Assembly: GCA_030636465.1 (NCBI GenBank)
Contig: DAOVWW010000027.1
Span: 1-10,001, forward strand
DNA: 10,001 bases
Direction of reading: 5' to 3'
From: Gammaproteobacteria bacterium
GTDB taxonomy: Bacteria > Pseudomonadota > Gammaproteobacteria > BMS3Bbin11
The translations under genes and the position numbers were made by a program. A model generated the notes under the pieces. It saw only the letters and a list, made by a program, of their open reading frames with translations. It was not told the origin of the DNA and searched no databases. This document shows positions 1-6,821 of this stretch, one piece after another; position 1 is the stretch's first letter; every line of letters begins with the position of its first letter.

Positions 1-36
1 CTGGCAAATACTGATTTAAACGCTGAAGATGTATAA
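1..36 (+). CDS. 3' end of an unidentified upstream gene
   Basis: Frame 1 is open from the window edge and reads LANTDLNAEDV followed by TAA at 34-36. The other two plus frames stop within the first 18 bases. It lies 32 bases upstream of pssA in the same direction, so it is probably the tail of a co-transcribed gene. In related bacteria ilvC or a short phosphatidylserine decarboxylase (psd) often precedes pssA. Eleven residues are too few to decide between them, and the reading frame itself could be chance. Confidence 0.3.
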   Translation: MANTDLNAEDV

Positions 37-68
37 TAGCAGCCAACACTGTTTCGAGATGTGAGTAA

Positions 69-803
69 ATGACTGAAAAATCAGATAAATCAATTCGTAA
101 GGGTATCTACATTCTGCCCAATTTGTTTACCACGGCCGCACTTTTTGCCGGCTTTTCTGCCATCATTCAGGCGACCAAAGATAATTTTGAATTGGCGGCT
201 ATATTGATACTCGTTGCGATGGTGCTCGATGGGCTGGATGGGCGGGTAGCCAGGATGACCAATACTACCAGCGAGTTTGGTGTCCAGTACGACAGCCTGT
301 CAGATATGGTTTCTTTTGGTATCGCCCCGGCATTGGTACTATTTGAGTGGTCATTACATTCTATGGGTAAAGTAGGCTGGCTGGTTGCCTTTGTCTATAC
401 CGTTGCCGCCGCACTCAGACTAGCGAGGTTTAACACCCATGCAGCGGACGAAAAATCATTCTTCCAGGGTTTGCCCAGTCCATCTGCGGCCGGAATTCTG
501 GCTTCATTTATCTGGGTCGTCAACGACTATGGGATGCAGGGTACAGACTTCAAGCTGCTTGCGTTGATACTAACACTGCTTGCGGGTATTTTGATGGTAA
601 GTAACGTACCGTTCCGCAGTTTTAAAGATTTCGATCTTAAGAGTCATGTCCCTTTTGTTGTCCTGCTTGGAATAGTGATTGCCCTGGTCGTGATTGTCTA
701 TGATCCACCAAGAGTATTATTGCTCGGCTTTAGCATCTACATTATTTCCGGACCGGTCTCTGCTTTACTGAATAGAAAAAAGAAAGAAGAGGGTGAAGTA
801 TAG
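69..803 (+). CDS. pssA: CDP-diacylglycerol--serine O-phosphatidyltransferase (phosphatidylserine synthase)
   Basis: This integral membrane enzyme joins CDP-diacylglycerol and L-serine to give phosphatidylserine and CMP, the committed step toward phosphatidylethanolamine. The CDP-alcohol phosphotransferase signature DG-x2-AR-x8-G-x3-D-x3-D is complete: D57-G58, A61-R62, G71, D75 and D79, with the aspartates binding the metal and catalysing the reaction. Several hydrophobic segments follow (about residues 84-120, 135-150, 163-180, 195-212 and 217-233), and the tail is lysine-rich (NRKKKEE). At 244 residues it fits the short, membrane-embedded type II PssA and not the peripheral E. coli enzyme. 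The start has purine-rich GAGATGTGAG just upstream. It precedes leuA in the same direction, but the 331-base leader between them suggests that leuA has its own control. Confidence 0.93.
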   Translation: MTEKSDKSIRKGIYILPNLFTTAALFAGFSAIIQATKDNFELAAILILVAMVLDGLDGRVARMTNTTSEFGVQYDSLSDMVSFGIAPALVLFEWSLHSMGKVGWLVAFVYTVAAALRLARFNTHAADEKSFFQGLPSPSAAGILASFIWVVNDYGMQGTDFKLLALILTLLAGILMVSNVPFRSFKDFDLKSHVPFVVLLGIVIALVVIVYDPPRVLLLGFSIYIISGPVSALLNRKKKEEGEV

Positions 804-867
804 TTTCAAATTAATGGCTGGCAGCGAAAACTAAAAGGCCAACGGTCTGTGTCATTTAAATCAACTG

Positions 868-897
868 TTGCAATGTATTTATGGACTGTGCCATAGT
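868..897 (+). promoter_or_regulatory. candidate leuA leader promoter
   Basis: A -35-like TTGCAA (868-873) and a -10-like CATAGT (892-897) are separated by 18 bases. Transcription would start near 904, giving a leader of about 230 bases before leuA. The -10 matches the sigma-70 consensus at four of six positions, so this is a moderate prediction by eye. Confidence 0.35.
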
Positions 898-960
898 CTA
901 GCCATGTTACAGGTACGTGCTACATCTTCGGGCTATTTGAAATCGGCAAATTCTGTCGCT

Positions 961-1011
961 ATGCCTTTGTCTGCCTGTTTCGTTCTCCTCAGCACCCTGC
1001 TACTGCGCTAG
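961..1011 (+). CDS. candidate leucine-rich leader peptide of leuA (leuL-like)
   Basis: This short frame reads MPLSACFVLLSTLLLR and stops with TAG at 1009-1011. Six of its 16 residues are leucine, at codons TTG 967, CTC 985, CTC 988, CTG 997, CTA 1000 and CTG 1003. Five of the six fall in the last eight residues. This is the composition of leader peptides whose translation senses charged leucyl-tRNA in leu operons of Proteobacteria. The same frame is open further upstream to ATG 904 (35 codons in total), but with the candidate promoter that ATG would sit at the 5' end of the transcript. Neither ATG has a clear Shine-Dalgarno sequence, which is the main weakness. The stop codon and last leucine codon lie within a hairpin at 1004-1020. 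Confidence 0.4.
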   Translation: MPLSACFVLLSTLLLR

Positions 1012-1020
1012 TTCAGCGCA
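1004..1020 (+). promoter_or_regulatory. hairpin overlapping the leader-peptide stop codon
   Basis: The perfect 6-bp arms TGCGCT (1004-1009) and AGCGCA (1015-1020) enclose the five-base loop AGTTC. The 5' arm contains most of the last Leu codon, the Arg codon and the first base of the stop. A ribosome paused at the Leu codons would therefore keep this hairpin open. No run of T follows, so it is not a simple intrinsic terminator. Confidence 0.4.
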
Positions 1021-1052
1021 TATATCCCCCATACATTTTGATTACTTTATTT

Positions 1053-1072
1053 ACTCCATATCTATATGGAGT
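1053..1072. repeat. perfect 20-base palindrome upstream of leuA
   Basis: ACTCCATAT (1053-1061) and ATATGGAGT (1064-1072) are exact reverse complements separated by only CT. As RNA this could be a stem with a small loop. As DNA it could be an operator for a dimeric regulator, which the tiny spacer and perfect symmetry favour. A weak -35-like TTGATT (1038-1043), followed 17 bases later by TCTATA (1061-1066), would place the palindrome over a -10 box. No T tract follows it. Confidence 0.45.
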
Positions 1073-1083
1073 GCATGTTAATC

Positions 1084-1114
1084 TTGGCACTGTGAAAACA
1101 CCGGCAGCTGCCAA
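1084..1114 (+). promoter_or_regulatory. hairpin just upstream of the leuA ribosome binding site
   Basis: The arms TTGGCA (1084-1089) and TGCCAA (1109-1114) are exact reverse complements. Inside them GTG-AAAA-CAC (1092-1101) can form a small inner stem. The palindrome GGCAGCTGCC (1103-1112) overlaps the 3' arm. The 5' arm contains part of GCACT (1087-1091), which could alternatively pair with AGTGC (1070-1074) in the preceding palindrome. The structures are therefore partly mutually exclusive, as in an attenuator. The leuA Shine-Dalgarno sequence AGGATGAG lies about 10 bases downstream. Confidence 0.35.
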
Positions 1115-1134
1115 TAGCTATACAGGATGAGAAC

Positions 1135-2685
1135 ATGAGTGATTCCTTGATTATTTTTGATACAACTTTGCGTGATGGTGAGCAAAGTCCGGGTGCATCA
1201 ATGACTCGAGATGAAAAAGTGCGTATTGCACGCAGTCTCGAGCGTATGCGTGTAGATGTGATTGAAGCCGGGTTTCCTGCAGCCAGCCGTGGGGATTTTG
1301 AAAGCGTCCATGCTGTAGCTTCAGTGATAAAAGAAAGCAGAGTATGTGGGCTTGCCCGCGCTATCGAAAGTGACATCCAGGCTACAGCCGATGCAATAAA
1401 ACCTGCGGAAAAAAACCGTATTCATACGTTTATAGCGACATCACCAATCCATATGCAGGATAAATTGCGTATGAGCCCTGATGAAGTTCTGGAGCGTGCT
1501 GTATGGGCTGTGAAATTTGCCCGTCAATTTACAGATGATGTGGAATTCTCGCCAGAAGATGCAGGACGTTCAGATGAGGACTTCCTCTGTCGTGTGATTG
1601 AAGCTGTAATTGATGCCGGTGCTGGCACTATTAATATACCGGATACCGTTGGATATAATTTGCCCGGGCAGTTTGGCCAGCTTATTGCTAATTTGCGCCA
1701 GCGAATTCCTAATGCAGATAAGGCTATTTTTTCAGTCCATTGTCACAACGACTTGGGTATGGCTGTCGCCAACTCTCTGAGTGCCGTACTCAATGGTGCG
1801 CGACAGGTGGAATGCACCATCAATGGTCTTGGTGAGAGGGCGGGTAATGCCGCGCTTGAAGAAATCGTTATGGCGGTGAAAACACGCCAGGATGTTTTTG
1901 ACTGTACTACCAGAATTGATACCACACAGATTGTTCCTACCAGCCGTATCGTTTCGAATATCACCGGTTTTGCTGTGCAGCCGAACAAGGCAATAGTGGG
2001 TGCCAATGCCTTTGCCCATGAGTCAGGTATCCACCAAGATGGCGTCATCAAGAAACGCGAGACTTACGAAATCATGCGTGCTGAAGATGTCGGCTGGGCA
2101 CATAATCGCATGGTGTTGGGCAAGCATTCCGGCCGCAACGCTTTCCGTACTCGCTTAAAAGAGCTTGATATAGAGTTTGAGACAGAGTCCGCCTTAAACT
2201 CTGCATTTGCCCGGTTTAAGGAACTTGCAGATAAGAAACACGAGATATTTGATGAAGATCTTCAGGCTCTGGTTTCCGAGGAATCGGCAGACCAGGATAA
2301 TGAAACTGTAAAACTGGTGACATTAAAAGTTTGCTCTGAAACGGGTGAAACACCTGTTGCTGAGGTGACTTTGAATATAGATGGCACGGATATGTCTGCG
2401 ACCATGCCTGGCGGCGGTCCTGTCGATGCGGCTTTCAAGGCGATGGAAGAAATAATTAATTGCGGCTGCAAATTACTGCTTTATTCTGTCAACAACATCA
2501 CCACGGGAACTGATTCACAGGGTGAGGTGACGGTCCGTATCGAAAAAGATACTCGCATAGTTAATGGTACGGGTGCCGATACTGATATTGTCATTGCCTC
2601 TGCAAAAGCCTATCTGAATGCGATGAATAAGATGAAGATTGATCTGGATCGTGCCCATCCTCAATCCAGTCCGCCACCAATTTAA
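1135..2685 (+). CDS. leuA: 2-isopropylmalate synthase
   Basis: This cytoplasmic enzyme condenses acetyl-CoA with 2-oxoisovalerate, the first committed step of leucine synthesis. The N-terminal TIM-barrel carries [16 protein letters not shown] (8-23), with metal ligand D9. It also has HCH (H202, H204) in the motif [22 protein letters not shown] (231-243, ligand N238), and HESGIHQDG (295-303). The C-terminal LeuA dimerisation and regulatory domain (about 390-505) includes GPVDAAFKA and [10 protein letters not shown] and normally mediates leucine feedback inhibition. The length of 516 residues matches the roughly 520-residue E. coli type. The start is supported by AGGATGAG a few bases upstream. 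A leader with leucine codons and hairpins precedes the gene, so control by leucine supply is likely. Confidence 0.97.
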   Translation: MSDSLIIFDTTLRDGEQSPGASMTRDEKVRIARSLERMRVDVIEAGFPAASRGDFESVHAVASVIKESRVCGLARAIESDIQATADAIKPAEKNRIHTFIATSPIHMQDKLRMSPDEVLERAVWAVKFARQFTDDVEFSPEDAGRSDEDFLCRVIEAVIDAGAGTINIPDTVGYNLPGQFGQLIANLRQRIPNADKAIFSVHCHNDLGMAVANSLSAVLNGARQVECTINGLGERAGNAALEEIVMAVKTRQDVFDCTTRIDTTQIVPTSRIVSNITGFAVQPNKAIVGANAFAHESGIHQDGVIKKRETYEIMRAEDVGWAHNRMVLGKHSGRNAFRTRLKELDIEFETESALNSAFARFKELADKKHEIFDEDLQALVSEESADQDNETVKLVTLKVCSETGETPVAEVTLNIDGTDMSATMPGGGPVDAAFKAMEEIINCGCKLLLYSVNNITTGTDSQGEVTVRIEKDTRIVNGTGADTDIVIASAKAYLNAMNKMKIDLDRAHPQSSPPPI

Positions 2686-2689
2686 GTCT

Positions 2690-3412
2690 ATGTATCCACT
2701 GACTGAGTTACGCAGGCAGATTCTCGACGAAATGGGTGTTGATGTGTGGTCACTCCGGGATAAATCCGGAGTGACCGATGTTGATACTATCCAGCCTGCC
2801 GCGCGAACACAGGAAGGAACACGACAGCCAGCAGTAAACAATGAATCAGGAGCCGACTGGCTTAGTTTGCAGAATACGGTTTTTTCCTGCCAGGCATGTA
2901 AGCTTGCCAAAAGCCGCACCAGAACAGTATTTGGTTCCGGCAATAGTAATGCCGATCTTTTGTTGATAGGTGAGGCTCCAGGTGCTGAGGAAGACCGACA
3001 GGGCTTACCCTTTGTTGGTAAGGCAGGGCATTTACTGGATGCAATGTTGTACGCTATCGGTCTCAATCGCGAGCAGGTATTTATCTGCAATGTACTTAAG
3101 TGTCGCCCACCCAATAACCGTGACCCTCAGCCTGACGAGGTAGAGGCTTGTGCTTCCTATTTGACTGCACAGATCGAGAGTATAAAACCGCGGGTAATAT
3201 TAGCGCTGGGACGTTTTGCGGCACACCGTTTGTTAGAGACGGATTTACCGGTATATAAAATGCGTGAAAATAGTAATTGTTTACCGGGAACAAATATTCC
3301 TGTAGTGGTGACTTATCATCCAGCCAGCCTGTTACGAAATCCTGAACAAAAAGCCGAGTCCTGGTTTGATCTGTGTAAAGCCAAATCGTTGTTGGAGCAA
3401 AGCTCACCTTGA
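2690..3412 (+). CDS. uracil-DNA glycosylase, family 4 (iron-sulfur type)
   Basis: This family removes uracil from DNA to start base-excision repair. Four cysteines are placed as in the family's 4Fe-4S site: C67 and C70 (CQAC), C138 (NVLKCRPP) and C154 (EVEAC). The active-site motif GEAPGAEEDRQGLPFVG spans 94-110, and the second motif HPASLL lies at 210-215. The first 60 or so residues are a variable extension beginning MYPLTELRRQILDEMGVDVW, which is common in proteobacterial members. The ATG at 2690 lies four bases after the leuA stop and gives 240 residues. The frame is open upstream to a TTG at 2639 inside leuA, but those 17 residues look like read-through of leuA DNA. Its ribosome binding site is weak, so translational coupling to leuA is plausible. 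It is probably co-transcribed with rimI. Confidence 0.9.
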   Translation: MYPLTELRRQILDEMGVDVWSLRDKSGVTDVDTIQPAARTQEGTRQPAVNNESGADWLSLQNTVFSCQACKLAKSRTRTVFGSGNSNADLLLIGEAPGAEEDRQGLPFVGKAGHLLDAMLYAIGLNREQVFICNVLKCRPPNNRDPQPDEVEACASYLTAQIESIKPRVILALGRFAAHRLLETDLPVYKMRENSNCLPGTNIPVVVTYHPASLLRNPEQKAESWFDLCKAKSLLEQSSP

Positions 3413-3870
3413 TAGAAGATGTTTATGCTGCGAGTTTTCGTGCAATGCGGGAAACAGATCTATCTGCAATAATGGAAATCGAAAATGTGGCCTACGAATT
3501 TCCCTGGACCGAGGGGATCTTCAATGATTGTCTGGCGAATGACTACCAGGCGACGCTTTATATCAACCAGGGAGTCATTCAGGCTTACTCAGTTGCACAA
3601 TATGTTGTTGATGAATGCCATTTGTTAAACTTGTGTGTCAGAAACGATGCCCAGAACGACGGTCTTGGGATGAGAATGGTTAAGCGACTGATGAATCAGG
3701 CAAGAAAAAACAACATGGGATCAATTTTCCTGGAAGTAAGGGCTTCAAATGTTGCAGCTATTCATCTATACGATAAATTGGGTTTTAATGAGATAGGGCT
3801 GCGACGGGATTATTATCCGGCAAAGAATGGCCGGGAAGATGCGCTGGTGCTGGCGCATGAAATATTTTGA
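3409..3870 (+). CDS. rimI: ribosomal protein S18 alanine N-acetyltransferase
   Basis: RimI is a GNAT-fold enzyme that acetylates the N-terminal alanine of ribosomal protein S18 using acetyl-CoA. The acetyl-CoA loop is QNDGLG (82-87). The likely catalytic E109 lies in LEVRASN, and the acid Y121 lies in LYDKLGF. The family tail GFNEIGLRRDYYPAKNGRED (125-144) is clear. The length of 153 residues matches the E. coli protein at about 148. The proposed TTG start overlaps the glycosylase stop as TTGA. GGAG at 3394-3397 lies 11 bases upstream, and this start preserves the first beta strand (SFRAMRETDL). The next ATG, at 3445, would remove that strand. The overlap indicates translational coupling to the glycosylase gene. 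Confidence 0.93.
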   Translation: MIEDVYAASFRAMRETDLSAIMEIENVAYEFPWTEGIFNDCLANDYQATLYINQGVIQAYSVAQYVVDECHLLNLCVRNDAQNDGLGMRMVKRLMNQARKNNMGSIFLEVRASNVAAIHLYDKLGFNEIGLRRDYYPAKNGREDALVLAHEIF

Positions 3871-3901
3871 GGCTTTGGTGTTGGCTTCGTGGGGCTTCGA
3901 T

Positions 3902-3935
3902 GGGGTCAGAGCCGTGAAAGGCCGGGTCTGACCCC
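3902..3935. repeat. REP-like imperfect hairpin between convergent genes
   Basis: GGGGTCAGA (3902-3910) and TCTGACCCC (3927-3935) are exact reverse complements. Inside them GCC (3911-3913) can pair with GGC (3920-3922), leaving a CGGG bulge on one side. A GC-rich stem with a bulge resembles REP elements mobilised by RAYT (Y1) transposases. It sits in the 79-base gap between rimI and the convergent TRAP operon, the usual site for REPs. It could help transcription end from both sides, but neither flank has a T tract. No other copy was noticed in this window. Confidence 0.5.
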
Positions 3936-3949
3936 GGGTATAGCAAAGC

Positions 3950-5224
3950 TTATGGTGTCAGGAATACCAGACTCAGTGCTGGGAAGTAGGTTATAAAGAG
4001 TACCGCTCCCAATAAAATAAAGAAGAAGAGTAAGGTCGCTAAATAAAGTTCCATTACCGGTTTGTTGAAACGGTAGCTAGCAATGAAGAGGTTCATGCCT
4101 ACAGGTGGTGTGAAATAACCGAGTTGCATATTGGCCAGGAAAACAATACCGAGATGTACCGGGTGAATACCGTAACCCGCTGCAATGGGTAGTATTATCG
4201 GGACAATAATAATCAGAGCCGAAAAAATATCCAGCATCATACCCAGGATTAGAAGGAATATATTCAGTGCAATCAGGAAGGTCCATTTGCTGTCGATCAG
4301 GTTGTGAATGCTGTCGAATATTCTGGTCGGAATTTCTGCATCGATCATATAATTGGTCGATGCCAGGGAAACACCCAGAATCAGTAAAATCGCACCGACC
4401 AGGACCATGGATTCACGTATAATTACCGGGAGTTCGCTTATTTTAACTTCACGTTTAATGAAAACTTCTACAACAAGTACATAGACAGCAGTTACCGCCG
4501 CGGCCTCTGATACAGCAATATAACCGCCGTAAATACCACCAAGCACCAGAAATGGCAGAGGGATTTCCCACATCGACTCACGAATTGCGGAGAGTATTTC
4601 TTTGCCGTTAAATGATGTCGTAAGTTGACCTTTTGGCTGCTTCCACATACTCCAGGCGGATAATAGAACCACCATCAGCAGGCCAGGCAATATGCCCGCA
4701 AGGAACAGGTCATCAATATTAACAGGGGTGTCCAGTGAGGCCTGCTGCGCAATGACACCATAAAGTATCAAGGGTAAGGATGGGGCGAATAGCAAACCCA
4801 GGCTGCCTGAAGTTGTTATTAGTCCAAGATTGAAACGTTCCGGGTAACCGGCCTGCTGTAAGGCTGGATAGAGCAGGGCACCGAGAGCCACGATGGTGAC
4901 ACCTGAGGCACCGGTAAATGCGGTAAAAAATGCACAGGCAGTCAAGGCGACTATTGCTAACCCACCCGGCATCCAACCGAGTAAGGCATGAGCCATACGA
5001 ACCATTCGTGCCGGTGCCTGACTTTCACCAAGCAGGTAGCCGGCGAAAGTAAATAGTGGAATGGCGAGCAAAATTGGCATCTCTGCAAGGCGGTAAATCT
5101 CAATGGTAACCACCTGCAGATTTATTTCCGCACTGTGGAAGCCCCACAGTGCGCTACCGCCAATGATGCTAAATAATGGCGCACCGAGTAACGCGAGCAG
5201 CAATAGAATGATGGCAATTATCAT
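3950..5224 (-). CDS. dctM: TRAP transporter large membrane subunit (DctM/TatM type)
   Basis: This is the large transmembrane subunit of a tripartite ATP-independent periplasmic transporter, which drives uptake with an ion gradient, usually sodium. The 424 residues are almost entirely hydrophobic, consistent with a dozen or so segments including re-entrant hairpins. Family landmarks are FTGASGVTIVALG (103-115), APSLPLILYG (147-156) and QLGYFTPPVGMNLF (367-380). These correspond to the two pseudo-symmetric halves that form the sodium and substrate site. The ATG overlaps the dctQ stop in a four-base ATGA, so the two subunits are translationally coupled. It is the last gene of the minus-strand operon, and the hairpin at 3902-3935 follows it. 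Confidence 0.93.
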   Translation of the reverse strand: MIIAIILLLLALLGAPLFSIIGGSALWGFHSAEINLQVVTIEIYRLAEMPILLAIPLFTFAGYLLGESQAPARMVRMAHALLGWMPGGLAIVALTACAFFTAFTGASGVTIVALGALLYPALQQAGYPERFNLGLITTSGSLGLLFAPSLPLILYGVIAQQASLDTPVNIDDLFLAGILPGLLMVVLLSAWSMWKQPKGQLTTSFNGKEILSAIRESMWEIPLPFLVLGGIYGGYIAVSEAAAVTAVYVLVVEVFIKREVKISELPVIIRESMVLVGAILLILGVSLASTNYMIDAEIPTRIFDSIHNLIDSKWTFLIALNIFLLILGMMLDIFSALIIIVPIILPIAAGYGIHPVHLGIVFLANMQLGYFTPPVGMNLFIASYRFNKPVMELYLATLLFFFILLGAVLFITYFPALSLVFLTP

Positions 5225-5748
5225 TGCGTACTGCCCCCATTTACATCTGCATTATTACCATGAAGAGCTAAGGTTATTGCTTGAAACGTATATCGTAGCG
5301 CAATGATGGCAAACCCAAAGGGGAGTATCGATTCGGGTAACCAGGCAGGAACCGAAGCAAATGCGGTGACGCCAGAATGCCATTCATCAATAATGAATTT
5401 GAATGAATGCCATGCGATGATCCCAGAAACAATGGCAGCAAATGTGCGAGTGATAATTTTGCTGAGTCTTTTTAAGCCCGGTGGAAGCATTCGGGTTAGT
5501 ACATCAACACTGATCTGTTTGTCCTGGCGGGTAGCGACCAGCGCACCCAGCAGTCCAACCCATAGAACCAGGACTCGTAACAAGGGGTCGAGCCAGATGG
5601 TGCCTGTGCCAAAAAAGTTTCTCATCACTATCTGGCTGAAGGCAAGTAAGACCATGCTTAGCAGTATGATAACCAGCAGGCTGTCTTCAATTGTATGAAG
5701 AATGCGGATGAATCGCTGTAGCCTGGAGTCAGGCACTTTTGTGCTCAC
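5221..5748 (-). CDS. dctQ: TRAP transporter small membrane subunit (DctQ/TatQ type)
   Basis: This is the small four-helix membrane subunit that pairs with DctM and helps dock the periplasmic receptor. Its 175 residues show four hydrophobic segments, at about 22-42, 52-73, 98-116 and 139-162. Typical family sequence is FSQIVMRNFFGTG (37-49) in the first helix region and WVGLLGALVATRQDKQISVDVL (63-84), where the RxDKxIxVDVL-type loop is characteristic. The start codon is GTG, overlapping the stop of the upstream receptor gene as GTGA. This four-base coupling mirrors the one to dctM at the other end. It has no promoter of its own that I can see. Confidence 0.9.
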   Translation of the reverse strand: MSTKVPDSRLQRFIRILHTIEDSLLVIILLSMVLLAFSQIVMRNFFGTGTIWLDPLLRVLVLWVGLLGALVATRQDKQISVDVLTRMLPPGLKRLSKIITRTFAAIVSGIIAWHSFKFIIDEWHSGVTAFASVPAWLPESILPFGFAIIALRYTFQAITLALHGNNADVNGGSTQ

Positions 5749-6764
5749 TTGTTAGTTTGTGAGCGTTGTTCAGCCAGCAGGTCTTTAAGTTTCTGGTACA
5801 ACTCAGGTGAAGCAGCTTTTTTGCCTGTTTCCTGTATTACTTCGTCGGCGAAACGCTTCCAGTAGGCGATTTCAGAATCTTCCGGACGGACAAATTCAGT
5901 GCCCATCTTAATTAGTGCCTGACGGGCTTTTTCATTGTCTTGTCGGTTTATCTTGTCCATAGCTGCAAAGGTTTTTTGCACAACGTCTATTACAACTTTT
6001 TGATCAGCTGCATTGATCTTGTTAAAGCGTTTATTGTCGACAACCAGTACTCCGACCAGGTAAAGCAGGGGGACGTCTGTGATGCTGCGTATGCGAGTAT
6101 GCCACTGAAAGGCAAGGGCACCTGTAGTCGTGGCACCGATGGTGTCGATCAAGCCGGTCTGCAAGCCGGTGTAAACATCAGCCAGAGACAGTGTCAGCGG
6201 GTGCACGCCCATTTTCCTGAACAGGGCTTCATTTAGAATATCGTCTTCTGGTATCCAGAGTTTATGTTTTTTCAGATCAGCGATATTTATAATTGTGCTG
6301 TTTGACATCAGGTAGGCAAAACCTCCTTCAGATATTCCCAGTATGGTAAAACCTTTCTTTTTCATGCCCTGTTTTAATAAGGGATCTATTATCGGCCTGA
6401 CGTAATCAATCTCATCATAATTTTTGAAAACCATTGGCAGGCTGTAGATCTGCATATCAGGATAGGTGACAGCCAGACTGCCGCCAGTTAAGGCGCCACC
6501 CTGCAATTGACCGAGGCGAATTTTCTTCATCACACTCTTGTCATTGCCCATAACCCCGCCAGGATAGAACTTTAACTTGACCCTGCCTGCAGTTTTTTCA
6601 GATATCTCCTTTGCGGCGGCACGCATATTTTTCATCCATGCAGTGCCATCGGGGGCGACCGTTGCGATTTTAATCGTCATCGCAAATCCAGAGGTAAACG
6701 TAGCAAGGCTGGTAATCAGCATGAGAAGAGCAATCAATCGTTTAGGAGTAGTAAAATATGACAT
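5745..6764 (-). CDS. TRAP transporter periplasmic solute receptor (DctP family, TatP-like)
   Basis: This secreted receptor captures the solute and hands it to the DctQ-DctM permease. A signal peptide is clear: a basic TPKR, then LIALLMLITSLATF, with likely cleavage after SGFA. The mature part begins MTIKIATVAPDGTAWMKNM. DctP-family landmarks follow: RVKLKFYPGGVMGNDKSV, IRLGQLQGGALTGG, SEGGFAYLMS and GLQTGLIDT. The usual carboxylate-binding Arg after the DLKG motif appears replaced by Trp (DLKKHKLWIPED). I chose the ATG at 6764 because GGA lies 10 bases before it. An in-frame ATG at 6779 would add five residues but has no ribosome binding site. With tatT upstream, this is the receptor of a TPAT-type transporter. 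The ligand is unknown. Confidence 0.9.
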   Translation of the reverse strand: MSYFTTPKRLIALLMLITSLATFTSGFAMTIKIATVAPDGTAWMKNMRAAAKEISEKTAGRVKLKFYPGGVMGNDKSVMKKIRLGQLQGGALTGGSLAVTYPDMQIYSLPMVFKNYDEIDYVRPIIDPLLKQGMKKKGFTILGISEGGFAYLMSNSTIINIADLKKHKLWIPEDDILNEALFRKMGVHPLTLSLADVYTGLQTGLIDTIGATTTGALAFQWHTRIRSITDVPLLYLVGVLVVDNKRFNKINAADQKVVIDVVQKTFAAMDKINRQDNEKARQALIKMGTEFVRPEDSEIAYWKRFADEVIQETGKKAASPELYQKLKDLLAEQRSQTNK

Positions 6765-6821
6765 AGTGTATCTATCCATTATTATTGGGCAGTTTGTTTG
6801 ATATGTTGTTACAGCAGGGTA

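Noticed and set aside
32..37. TATAAT just before pssA as a promoter
   Set aside because: No -35-like hexamer lies 16-18 bases upstream, and the site overlaps the stop codon of a probable upstream gene in the same direction.
804..1134. A T-box or metabolite riboswitch in front of leuA
   Set aside because: I saw no T-box-like conserved sequence or recognisable riboswitch core, and T-boxes are rare in Gammaproteobacteria. The leucine-codon peptide explains the region better.
1062..1376. Minus-strand reading frame of 104 codons across the leuA leader and start
   Set aside because: It mostly mirrors the leuA coding sequence and has no family-like motifs. leuA is certain on the other strand.
2639..2689. 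TTG start of the glycosylase at 2639
   Set aside because: The extra 17 residues are encoded within leuA codons and do not resemble the family N-terminus. The ATG at 2690 fits the intergenic junction better.
2515..3114. Minus-strand reading frame of 199 codons across the leuA-glycosylase junction
   Set aside because: It is antisense to two well-supported genes and its composition looks random, without domain or signal features.
3902..3949. Intrinsic bidirectional terminator between rimI and dctM
   Set aside because: The stem is strong, but neither strand has a T tract after it, so I list it as a REP-like repeat only. A termination role remains possible.
5303..5698. Plus-strand reading frame of 131 codons inside dctQ
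   Set aside because: It is antisense to a clear DctQ gene and shows no recognisable motif.
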